Origin: Mesostigma viride
Taxonomy: Eukaryota; Streptophyta; Mesostigmatophyceae; Mesostigmatales; Mesostigmataceae
DNA length: 64,000 nucleotides
Assembly: GCA_009746045.1 (NCBI GenBank)
Contig: RPFO01000027.1
Coordinates: 4,153,953 to 4,217,952 of the forward strand
Direction of reading: 5' to 3'
Made by a program: the position numbers and the translations under genes. The first letter of the stretch is position 1. The number at the start of each line of letters is the position of its first letter. Of this stretch, positions 1 through 10,900 are shown piece by piece. Below the pieces are notes generated by a model. It worked only from the letters and a program-made list of their open reading frames with translations, was not told the origin of the DNA and made no database searches.

Positions 1-395
1 CATGTGAGCATGGCATAACAAGGAGCGTGGGCAAGTGATCTGAGCATAGCCAGGACGTAGGATGGCTGTACAAGGACTAAGCTAAGGCTATATCAAGGAG
101 ACAACCAGCGCAGGCCAGAAATCAGAAGGCTATATGGCTGGTTGTGTACCGTGCGTTAGCGGTGCACGTGACTAGGTATGTTGGCACAGCTAGGCAAACA
201 TTCTAAGCATGGCTGCCATAGCGGCAGTGACTACCAATGGATACAAGCTAGGGCTATTATGCAAGCTATTCTAGCCCGCAGGGGGCGTCCACATCAGCAT
301 GTTACTAAGTTTGGCATGCATAGCGATTCGGGCCATGGTGCCCGCAACCCTGTAACTAGGAACTAGACATAACTACATCCATCCATCCATCCCAA

Positions 396-655
396 GTGGA
401 CAAGGCCAAGTGGGCCCAGGTCGTAGAGGACAACGAGCCCCCCCCTGTGGGGAAGCGCCCGCGTGTGCAAGCCCGTGGGAGGCACGCCAGTGCTGTATAG
501 ATAGATGTTGAGTAATGCTGTTAGATAGATGTCGTAGGTAGCTGATGTAGATAGCTTAGACCGGTAGGACTGTTTGCACCCACCCATCCATCCATCGGGG
601 TTAATGCTCCGTGACTCCCCAACGGGAGCACGAGTCTAATTAATTAATTAATCCA
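396..655 (+). mobile_element. 5'-truncated LINE 3' end (copy A)
   Basis: Codes for the last residues of a LINE reverse transcriptase polyprotein (DKAKWAQVVEDNEPPPVGKR, stop at 498-500). The 3' UTR follows, with the marker TAGATAG...CCATCCATC, then a short hairpin (GCTCCGT...ACGGGAGC) and a (TAAT)n tail instead of poly(A). The same order recurs at 15105-15547 and, without coding sequence, at 26111-26348. 5' truncation with an intact 3' end is typical of target-primed reverse transcription. Confidence 0.75.
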
Positions 656-1627
656 TCCCATATTCATTTCCTTGAGGACTTCTGCATGCTCAGGTGACGC
701 AGTTACGTACGTTTACAACGTGCCACACGCTCGTTTCTCAACCTGCCACTAGCTCAGCCCATCGTCTAGGCATTGATATTCCCGGCCCCTGCTACTAATC
801 AGCCCGAGCCGGCACTGACCAAGAATGAATCAATGATATCACATGGCAGCCTGTGATCGGGGAGGCGATAGTCCTGAAGGGCCCACAGGGCTGCAACATG
901 ATGATGTAGCGGCTGCCCATGCAGGAGTTACCCACAAACGGGACCGTTGCAGCTACGGAGCTCTCTCTGGCTGCCCACAATGAATATTCGTTTACTTTAA
1001 CAATTCTGAAGCAGCGTCAAAATTCATCTACTCGGTATTTTGAAGAATCGCCAAAATTCTTAGGAAGTCACCGAGTACACAATGTGTGGCAACGCCAGGT
1101 CATTGAATCCTGCCCATATGCACCAGGCACAAAATGGCTCCAAACACGGCTGCCCATCAAAAGAGAAAAATATCCCCATGAAATAGTAAATTATGACTCC
1201 CTCGCCGACAAATGTATTCCTTGCCACAGCTTCCAGGCTTTGCAGGACAGGACATTAAGTCACCAGCGCGAAGTATAATGACCCCCACCCCCTCCACCCC
1301 TCCACCCCACCGCCTTTCTCCCATGCCTCCATGGCTTTGCAAGACATTGATTTCGTACAAATTTCCTCCATGTCTGACAAGCCTGCGCTGATCGTTCCAT
1401 CTCAAACCCTTGGTCTCAAGCTGGACACAAGGAGTTAGGAGGCAATGCCCCCCCGCTCCCCTGGCCCTCATGTACATTCCCCCTCCCTCCCCCATGCCAG
1501 CCCGCAGGATCTCCCCCCAAAAGTGCGTCCTCGATCCAACACACATCGATGCAACGTCCATCCGCAGCGAGTGCAACATGGACTGATTGACTGCCCATGG
1601 AAAAGGGAGGTAGAGAGTACAAGAGAG

Positions 1628-1730
1628 CTACATAAAAGGGATGTACATATAAGGGATTTACATAAGGGATGTACATAATAAGGGATGTACATAATAAGGG
1701 ATGTACATAAGGGATTTACATATAAAATAG
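1628..1730 (+). repeat. Tandem AAGGGATGTACATAAT-type repeat
   Basis: Five to six imperfect copies of a 16-20 bp unit built around AAGGGATGTACATA, with some copies reading GGGATTTACATA. They explain the overlapping minus-strand open frames here, which are not genes. Confidence 0.85.
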
Positions 1731-1901
1731 ATCATGCACTGCCCAAGTTGTCGGTACGCGTGTATCATCGTGGATGGATTCACACACCATCATCGCGGAT
1801 ATGGCTAACGCAAGGAACAAGATTTTGATGAGGGCATCATCATTTCGATCATCACCATGGATTGACACTGCCATTGTCGCGCTGTCGCTGCACCCGGCCC
1901 A

Positions 1902-3521
1902 CTACCCATGATGCGGGGCGGATAGGTAGCGCACGAGGGCCAGGTCTGACACGCCCGACCCCCACAACAACAGCTCTTCCTCCCTCAACCGCCGACACTG
2001 CTGCCGCACCATCTCGATACTGCGCGACGTCACCCGCTTGCAGTTGAGTACGCTGAGGTGCCTCAACCCCGAGCACATCTGCGCCACCCACAGCACCCCA
2101 TCGTCGGTGACGCCCGGGCAGTCCTGCACGCTGAGCCACTCCAGCCAGGGACACCCTTGAGCGATCGCGGAAATGCCGACATCCGTAACCCCGGAGCATT
2201 TCGCGACCGACAGCTGGCGCAACCCCCCACATCGCCCCGCCACCGCCACGATCCCGGTATCTGTCACCTGGGTGCCCCAGGCGACGAGCTGGCGGAGACT
2301 TGGGCAGCCGGCAGAGACGGCCTCAATGCTGGCATCCGACACCAAGTGGCATTCATGAATGTCGAGGAGTCGAAGCTCAGGGCAGCCCACCGCGAGGGCG
2401 GCTATGCCGGCATCGGTCACGGATGGGCAGTGGCCGAGGTCGATCCGAGTCAGCCCTAGGGAGTGCTGGGAGAGCGCTATTAATAGCGTGTCGGTGATGG
2501 GGGTCATTGAGAGATAGAGCGCGGAGAGGCGAGGGCAGGACTCGGCCAGTGGGATCAGGGAGACGTCGGTGATGTTGGCGCAGAGGCGGGCGTCGAGGTG
2601 TTCCAGTCTCGGGCACGAGCGCGCAATATGTAGAATCGAGGCGTCGGAGACCCTGTGACACAGCGAGACATTGAGGTGCCGGATGCCAGCGCAACGATCT
2701 GCCAAGGCACGAATTGACGCGTCAGTGACGCCCGCGCAGTAGTCGACCGTTAGGTGGGAAAGCTGACGGTGGCACGGGCTGGTTGCGAGCGCCAGAATGC
2801 CCCGATCGGTTACTCGCGTGTGGCCCAGGTCAAGGGATTCGAGGGCAGGGCAGTGGGACACGATCACGGAAATGCAGTCATCCGCCACCGACACGCACCG
2901 CCGCGCCGCAAGGTGGCGCAAGCGGGTGCAGTGGGGCCCGAGCAGCCGCAGGCTCTTGCAGGTGAGCTTAGGGCAGTCGGACACGATGACGGATTCCAGG
3001 GCAGGGCAGTGGCGGGCGAGGAGGGAGAGGCCACGGTCCGTCACGCCCTGGCATCCCTGCAGGTCAAGGTGGCGCAGGGAGCTCCCGCAGTAGATGATAG
3101 ACTGCAGGGAGGAATCGTCCAGCTGGACGCGGGGGGATTCGACCGGGGCGGTTGTACCAGGCGCGGCGCTCCATGGCGGATCGTCGGATCCGTCGGTACC
3201 CGAGGTGGGGGATGTCACGCTGAAGGACACGAGGTTGGGGCACATGCGGAACAACCAGGCGGCCGCGTGGCCAGCGAACAACCCCGCGCCGGCCAAATCA
3301 TCGGCGTTTATGGATGCCACGGTCGCGAGGGACTCGTCGACGGCGGACTTCAACGATCTCGACACGCCGCGAAGCCTGAGCCTCGATAGAAGCGGCAGCA
3401 AATTGAGTAAACGCGAGCCCAGCCCCGGCACCTCGAGCACCTGATCGAGCGTGCCGATGGGTGGAGTCCCGTTTGATGCGATGGAACCGGCGTTGTCGCC
3501 GTTGGCTGACGTGATCGCCAT
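1902..3521 (-). CDS. LRR-CC repeat protein with F-box-like N-terminus (FBXL/AMN1-type)
   Basis: Intronless 539-aa reading frame. Residues about 20-65 (LPLLSRLRLRGVSRSLKSAV) resemble a degenerate F-box helix bundle. A low-complexity linker follows to about residue 130. The remaining residues form 14-15 leucine-rich repeats of the cysteine-containing subtype, about 26 residues each, on the pattern LxxLxxxxCxxVTDxGIxxLAxxCP; examples are LRHLDLQGCQGVTD and LRQLSVAKCSGVTD. Family knowledge: such proteins are usually substrate receptors of SCF ubiquitin ligases. Inference: substrate recognition by the LRR solenoid. The F-box is weak, so an AMN1-like LRR protein without SCF binding is possible. The start at 3521 gives the longest frame and precedes the F-box-like region. 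The gene lies head-to-head with the ABC ATPase, 1.2 kb away. No frameshift is seen, and its lack of introns contrasts with its neighbours. Confidence 0.92.
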   Translation of the reverse strand: MAITSANGDNAGSIASNGTPPIGTLDQVLEVPGLGSRLLNLLPLLSRLRLRGVSRSLKSAVDESLATVASINADDLAGAGLFAGHAAAWLFRMCPNLVSFSVTSPTSGTDGSDDPPWSAAPGTTAPVESPRVQLDDSSLQSIIYCGSSLRHLDLQGCQGVTDRGLSLLARHCPALESVIVSDCPKLTCKSLRLLGPHCTRLRHLAARRCVSVADDCISVIVSHCPALESLDLGHTRVTDRGILALATSPCHRQLSHLTVDYCAGVTDASIRALADRCAGIRHLNVSLCHRVSDASILHIARSCPRLEHLDARLCANITDVSLIPLAESCPRLSALYLSMTPITDTLLIALSQHSLGLTRIDLGHCPSVTDAGIAALAVGCPELRLLDIHECHLVSDASIEAVSAGCPSLRQLVAWGTQVTDTGIVAVAGRCGGLRQLSVAKCSGVTDVGISAIAQGCPWLEWLSVQDCPGVTDDGVLWVAQMCSGLRHLSVLNCKRVTSRSIEMVRQQCRRLREEELLLWGSGVSDLALVRYLSAPHHG

Positions 3522-4733
3522 ATTGGCGCAAAGCCGGCAGCAGCTGGGCCGGGACGATTGGGAGCTGCTGAACGGAACAAATATTTTACTGCCAGGCGGC
3601 CAGCTTCAAAAAAGACCGACAAGTGATCCAGACCCTTTTACCCAAAGAACAGAACCAGCATGAGAGTCGCGCCTAAAATAACTTTGATATTCTAATCTTG
3701 CCCCGGCGTCTCCGCATCACCGTTCACGACGTTTGGACGTTGACTTGTCGATATATATCTCATATTGGCATTATCGGCCAAGGAGATTAAGGTGCAGCAT
3801 GCATGAAGCAATCGCTCGGACCTCGACCCGGCCAGCGAAGACAAAGTGCGCGCGAAACTCCCCGAAGCGCAAACCCGTTTCAACTCGTCGTACAACGAAC
3901 TAGCCCAGCCATTTTAGGGAAATGAGCCCACGATAATCTTGTTCGACAGTTTTGTGGCCAAACGCGCCCACGCGATGGCAGTTTTCGAGCCACGCAGTGA
4001 TGCCTCTATCACGTGAGCTGTTGTTGTGTGCACCAATGCAGCGCATCCGCTTTAATCACAGGTCAGCACAATCATGCAAAACAAGTATCTTTGACAGAGG
4101 AGCCCTGGATATCCATGTCAGGCAGCGCGTCCGCACCGCCAGGGCAGCTGGCACGCCTCCAGACTCCTCGCGCCGAAATGGCAGTCAACCAAGACCCCTG
4201 GATGCCTGAGCCAGCCAGGCTCAGGCGCAAGTAATCGTCCGTCTTGGGCCGCACACGTGTTCGCGTCAGCAGGCTCAGAGGCCCGATTCACGGCCACGTT
4301 GCGTGACAGGCCGCCACGTCTATGGTGTCATGCAACATGCTTTGTGCCCGGACAAATAATTGCCACGTACAGCGCGCGTGCCGCTGAAATGTTACGTGCG
4401 CACGCGGGGTATTTTATCCTCGTGGCGGCCTCCTCAGCGACTAGGGTAGGTACTGACATTACCGCCAGTATCCGCGCTTCATCGATTCAAAAAACGTGCA
4501 CGTGTCTGCGCTGAAAAAATTCTGGACATCTGACATTAAGGGCATTTTTAATTCGCGCATCATGCCAGTGCGCACGGCCATTGATGCCACTGCTCAACGT
4601 AATGTCGACGATTCTAGCGTCTAGCCGGGGGGGATTTTCTTAACATTTCGGCTTTCAATCCATTAACCCCAAGCTTCTGTGTCCCGGCGAATTCGAGGAA
4701 AAACCGGGAACCACGGAGGTCATTTCCACGCAC
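3522..4733. promoter_or_regulatory. Divergent intergenic region between LRR gene and ABC ATPase
   Basis: About 1.2 kb separates the start codons of two genes that point away from each other, so it must hold both promoters and 5' UTRs. I see no clear TATA box or other named element at either end. The short open frames inside show no family resemblance. Confidence 0.5.
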
Positions 4734-4917
4734 ATGGCGGCGGAGGTCGGCAACAAGTCACACCAGGGCGTGCCCGCTATTGATATCGAAGAGCTTACCT
4801 TTTCATATCCTGGAATTGATGGACAACCGGTTCCCGGCGCGCGGCCGCTAATCCAAGACATGAGCCTGACGCTGTACCGAGGGGACCGGTGCCTTCTCGT
4901 GGGAGCCAACGGGGCAG
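4734..4917 (+). CDS. ABCI20: ABC ATPase exon 1
   Basis: Start codon in the context CGCACATGGCGG. Encodes the N-terminal strand and A-loop (LTFSYPG) and most of the P-loop (LLVGANGA), ending after the first base of Gly62. Donor GTGAGC at 4918. The split falls inside Walker A. Confidence 0.9.
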
Positions 4918-7900
4918 GTGAGCAGGTGCCACGCGTTGAGGGCACATTGCAAAGGTCGCGTCCCTAATTGTGCGCCATGGCAAGGTCGGCCGATTTCTTA
5001 AAAGTGATTCTTTAAAGTGTGCACGCCATTATAGTGCGGCCGCTCCCGTGCACATCAGCGACGCTACTATACCGGGGTTCCACTACCGGAGTCGTAGGTA
5101 GTAGACAGCGGCAGCCGCCAGTCTGCAGGGTGCTGCAAGCGCCTGTCTGTGCACGGGTTTGTGCACGAGTATGTGCACATCTGCATGTTTGTGTGCGTTT
5201 GGGAGGGGCTAAGGAGGGGGGAGATCTTCTGCTCACGAGACGCAGTCTACATGTTTATTAATCTATTGATTTAGGAGGGGAGGGGAAAGAAGGGGGAGGA
5301 GGATGAAGAGGAGTGCACACAAACACGCACGTGGTTGTGCACGCACGCGTGGATACGCGGGAACCTTTTGGTGTGCCTATTGCTTCTAGTCCAGAATAAG
5401 AACTTGTTGTTTTCACCTGCTGTATGGGAGGCTCCGTTTGGCACACCAGGAGGGCGGGCCTGCCATCCTTAGTTTGCTCTTTGTGAATATTATGTGCTCT
5501 TTGGAAAGATTAATATTCTTAGGTGTGCATCACTAGATGTTGGAAGGGAAACTGAACTGGTTGGGGGGCAGCCCATATGGAGCCTACAGCATGCGTCCTC
5601 CCACTAGTCATGAAGGATTGGAATCACTGTGGGATTGAAAGCACAGCAAAGTTTGTGGTATAGTGGGATTTTAGTGGTTCCCCCTCGACCATTGGGGCCC
5701 CGTCCATTACAAAATCCATGGGTATAGCAATCTGTTGGTCAACCGAACAACCTTGCCATGTGCCTTGTTACATCCCATCCCTGCTGGTCTGGTTTGTTGA
5801 CGCAGACGTTTACAGCGTAATTTTTCATGGTGTAGTGCTTAATTTTCATGCTTAATTTTTGCGCACCAGTCGACTCGACCGCCAATGTCCTTCTTAAGGT
5901 TAAATGATCATGTTCACCCAAATCACCCGCTTAATGGCACGACTATTCCGTGTACACGGTGACAAATCTCCTCACCTCATTGTTCTATTTTTATCGTACC
6001 TGGCACAGGCAAGTCCCTCCCAATGCATTCTACAACACACATTACTGAATTTATCCCCCACCCCCCCTCCTGTGCCCACAGATATTGCACCCGGCAAGGC
6101 AACGCTGACATGATTTTGATGTTCTTCTTTTCATGTTGAAACAACAGCATGTCACATTACAGCAAATCTCAAAAGTCACTTCTTGCGTTCCGGTATCATT
6201 TCCGGGCAAGACGATGCCGGCGCGCCTGACCGGTGGCCAGCGCGCCTGTTTATTTCTTAAAAGTGCAGTGTTTGCCTTTGGTCTACGTTCGGTGCCCTTA
6301 ATTAAACCCAAACTAATGGATTCAACCAAGTTAAACATTTGGTCTATGTTCGGTGCCCTTAATTAAACCCAAACTAATGGTGTCAACCAAGTGAAACGTT
6401 TGGTCTATGTCTGGTGCCCTAAATTAAACCCAAGCTAATGTGTCAACCAAGTTACACGTTTGGTCTACGTTGGGTGCCCTTAATTAAACCCAAACTAATG
6501 GTGTCAACCAAGTTAAACGGTGCGACCGCAGGCAAGAGAGCACTTTTGCGCCGGACATCATCCATAATGGAAATTTCGTGAATCCTCTTTTGCGGACAGC
6601 TCTCTATCCCAGGCAAATGTGTCCCACGACGGCTTTGCAAGGCAACCGCCTATGCAAGGGGGTTGGCTTGCGAAAGTGATCCTGTCCTGTCAGCACGTCG
6701 TCCTGTTCGTGCGTCTTTAACGCATTCATTGCTCCTATGTTGCTCAAGAGGGGTTGGCTCGGGATGATGTTAGGCGACGCCCCTGCGCCTGATTGGCGGC
6801 ACTCACATGGGTCTGTTCTTCTTTTACTTTTACGTATTCTTTTCCTTTAACACAATTTCATTAACCCCTATTCCCGGTGCCCATGAAATTGCGACACCGC
6901 AGGCAAGACGACGCTCCTGCGCCTGATTGGCGGGAAGCACATGGTCAACCGCGGCAGCATCAACATCATGGGGCGCTCCGCGTTCCGCGACACCCAGCTC
7001 GTATCGGGGGGGGAGCTAGTGTACCTGGGCGGCGAGTGGAGGCGGGAGATTGCATTTGCGGGGTACGACGTCCCTTTGACGGGCGATTTCTCGGCGGACC
7101 GCATGCTGAGGTCCGTCACTGGACCGGGTGTGACCGAGGAGCGCCGCCAACGGCTGATCCGGGTACGTTTGGCATGAAAGTTTTGAAAGTTTTGGTTGAT
7201 AACGGAGACTGCCAAGGGCTGAGCCGGGTACATTTGGCATGAAAGTTTTGAAAGTTTTGGTTGATAGTGGAACGACGCCGACGGCTCGTCCGGGTGAGAG
7301 AAATTACCCTGATGGCAACCTCGTGGTCATGATGGCAGCCCTTGAAGACCTATGATGTTGGGAGGTGATGGCGACCAACGGTTGACCCAGCCGTTTTGTC
7401 TGTTGTTTGTGTTGGCTGATCGGGGTGGGTGGGCTGAGTTTACGGGTGGGTAGAAGTTGTCTGGAGGCCTTGTGTGCAGGCGGGTAGGTGGGCCCATGTG
7501 GCGGATGCGGGTAGGTGGTGGTGCTTATCTCGGCGTGGCGGATGTGGGTAGTAGTTGGTGGTGCTTCTGTCGGTGTGGCGAAGCGGGTAGATGAACCATG
7601 TGTATCCGGGTCCAGGCTATAAGTACGTTTGTCCATCAATGTCGATCCCAACGCCGATCCAACTGTGTGGGCCGGGTTTAGCCCTCGCCCCCCCCAAACA
7701 ACGGGTGATGGACATTTACCTGAATCTCATGAACCGCATGCTGGGGGTCTGCTGTCATTCTGCCAAGTGTCCCCTGCTGCTTTGCCTTCGCACTCCTCAC
7801 ATGGGACGCTCGTTACATGCGTCACTCCCCGCAATCACAGGTCATGGACATCGACCCGCACGCGGTTATGTCACAATATATACTACTATGATACTATGTA

Positions 7901-10900
7901 ATGCTACTTGAATAATATAATGTTTATGTTACTATGATACCAGTATTTATGCTACTATTCTATACTACTCTTGTATAGATGTTCCTATACTATACTACTC
8001 TCGTAAATATGTTATAGACTGTACCAAGGTATGTATATGTCTCACGCTGCCCTGACTCTGTGGATCTCTCGTGGGTTGATTTGGCCCCTTCTTCGTAGCT
8101 GATGGACATCAACTCTCATCCTCTTATGAGCTCGCTTGTTGGCCTCTTGTTGTGGCCCCTTGTTACAGGTGATGGATATCAACCCACACTGGCGCATGCA
8201 CCAGGTCAGCGACGGCCAGCGGCGGCGCGTGCAGATCGCAATGGGCCTGCTGCATCCCTTCCAGGTGCTGCTGCTCGACGAGGTGAGTACTGCTCAATCC
8301 CAGTCTCTGAATGTTACTCAAATAAACGAAAATGAGCCCCTTCCGTCCCTTGCAGGTGCTGCTGCTCGTGAGGTGAACACTCAATCCCACCCAATAACCA
8401 CCCCTCATACTCCCTCGGTTTCTATTTTTTGTAATGTTGCGTAATAACACATATTATCATTTTATGTAGTAGTATTTATTGATTGTTATCTGATGTTCGC
8501 TTGCTTTAGTGTCACTTGAAGCTGTGCGAATGAGCACCTGTTACCCGTTGCACGCATCGCCGCTCCCCGAGGCGAAAATAAAAAGCTATTTATAGGTGCT
8601 GCCTTAGGCGTCTTATAGGTGCTGCCTCAGCTGAGGTGTCTGTCGGTAACACTGGTTTCAGTGTAATGTGTTTAGGGGTACGATTGAGTGATGCGGCATT
8701 CAACTGTTGCTGCTCGACGAGGTGAGCTTTTGACTCCACCGAGGGGTGATTGGGGATGTTGTTAACAGGGGATGTTGTTCATAGCCCAAATCAGAAAATC
8801 AGAATAGGGTATGGTGTGAGGCAAATGCACTACTTGGTACTAGTTTTGTTGTGCGCTTTTTGTTAATTTTTCTGCTCAACAATGAGATTTAATTTTTTAT
8901 TTGAATGTGACGTGTATGTTCATGGGCTTTCCCTCACACCGATTGGCGGACAGGGTCCTTTACATGGATCGGCGTTGACGGCATATTGCATGAGCGGGCA
9001 CAAAAAAACACAAGCACACATGGGTAATCAGAGCTGCTCTTGGACTTTGGGTCCCTGTAGGCCTATGAGAAAGCACCAGAGGAGAACAGCGGTTAATGTG
9101 GGGATGAGCTAGATCAACCCCTGGTGAAACAGTTCCCCCTGTTGGTCTGACCGCGGGGGGCTTGAATCGATGACCGCTTCACTTGCCGGTCGAAGTGACT
9201 AACTAACTCTACACTCGTTGTTGACAAGCCACTGTGCATGCCCCTTGCCACGCGACGCGGTGTACGTGCTAACTAATTACTGTATGGCCCTTATTCATGT
9301 CATGTGGTATAGACCCAAACACATGATCCAAACCACGCTCCACGCTGGACCCTGGTTGCCCAAGAAATCTCCCTTTTCATGCCTACTCTTAGAAATCGCT
9401 ATTTATGCCTATTTATTCCTATTTGTGCCTGTTTACGCCTATTTACGCCTATTTACACCTATTTATGCCTACATACGGCTATTCATGCGTATCTATGCCT
9501 AATCTTGGTGGCATGTGGTCTCAACTAGCATCGGATCACCCCAATGCCTAGTCACCTCATGAGAACTCACTATTTACTGTGCCTATCTGTTCTTGGTACC
9601 ATGTGGTCCTTGCCAAACCCTAGTCTCAATTAGCATCGGATCATGCTGGACCCTAAACACCTCACGAGAACCTTTTTTCACGTCTCTTACTAGGTGGTCC
9701 GTTTCTATGTCCTAGTCGGACCACGGCGGAGACATGACGCAAACCTCTGCGTTGATGGTTTACATATCGCTGTGCTGATCAACTTCTTTGAATTCACTTG
9801 GTTGCTATGGTCCAAATTAAATCACGGTGGAATTGACGTGTGCTTGTAAGAATGTTTAGATTCGATGTCAATGAAGCTCTATGTACTCCCCTGGCTTTAT
9901 GATAACCCCCCCACTTGCACCAGATCACGGTGGACCTGGAGGTGTGCTTGTATGAAAGTGTAGACTCGATGATAACCAACTCTCTATGTATTCCCCTGGT
10001 ATTTCCCTGGCTTTATGATGTCCCCCCACCTGCTCCAGATTACGGTGGACTTGGACGTCGTCGGACGTGCCGACCTCATGGCGTTTCTGCGCGAGGAGTC
10101 CGAGCAACGGGGCGCCACCATTCTGTATGCGACCCACATCTTTGACGGGCTCGATGGCTGGCCCACTCACATGGTGAGAATGGGGATGTTTGGGTAGTTG
10201 TCGTGTATTTATTTCTTAGCCTGACTCATCGCTCATTGTTTTGGCTGGTATGTTTGCGCCGAGGGCCATGCCACCTTGCGTGCAACCGCGTCTTGAATTA
10301 TTCTGGGCGCTGTTGGCACATTACCTGGGCTTTGTTGGCGCATTGCCTTGGCTTTGTTGGCGGATGATCCCAACAGGGTCATCTTCTGTCTACAGAAAAC
10401 TAAGTGGTCAAAGTGCCGCTACGGGTCGAATTGTCTCTACCGGGTCGGATTGTCATAATGTTGCATGGGTCACGCACCAGTCAACGCATCTAGTCAGCGC
10501 CCGGGCGCACCATACCTACTTGAAGCCTGGGCGCACCATACCTAGCTGATTAAGCCTGGGCGCACCTTACCTAGTCGATGAAGCCTGGATGCACTATACC
10601 TAGACAATGAAGCCTGGATGCACTATACCTAGTCAATCAAGCCTGGATGCACTGTACCTAGTCAATCAAGCCTGGATGCACTATACCTAGTCAATCAAGC
10701 CTGGATGCACTATACCAAGTCAATGAAGCCTGGACGCACCATCCAATGCCCCGTTGACGGAGCCGGTCTGATACCTGGGTGGTCCACATCTGTCTGCTGT
10801 GCCCATGGTCTGGCCGTGGGTTGGTTCTTGTACGTGTCGTGCCTTCATGTGCCTTGACAACGTAGGGTAGGTCTAGTGGTGAGTCATCTTCTATAGATTC

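Larger units (their letters stand above)
1..1901. other. Non-coding left flank
   Basis: No convincing gene. Short open frames, such as 919-1278 (+), have no recognisable domain or codon pattern. The stretch holds a LINE 3' fragment (396-655) and a tandem repeat (1628-1730), both listed separately. The last part, 1732-1901, lies downstream of the minus-strand LRR gene and would contain its 3' UTR. Confidence 0.6.

Noticed and set aside
919-1278. 119-codon open frame as a gene
   Set aside because: No recognisable domain, ordinary non-coding composition, no splice or conservation evidence.
2058-3444. Several plus-strand open frames of 60-211 codons
   Set aside because: Antisense shadows of the GC-rich LRR coding sequence; no family resemblance.
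10495-10745. 29-bp direct repeats as a CRISPR array
   Set aside because: Units are head-to-tail without spacers, in an intron of a eukaryotic gene, with no cas genes.
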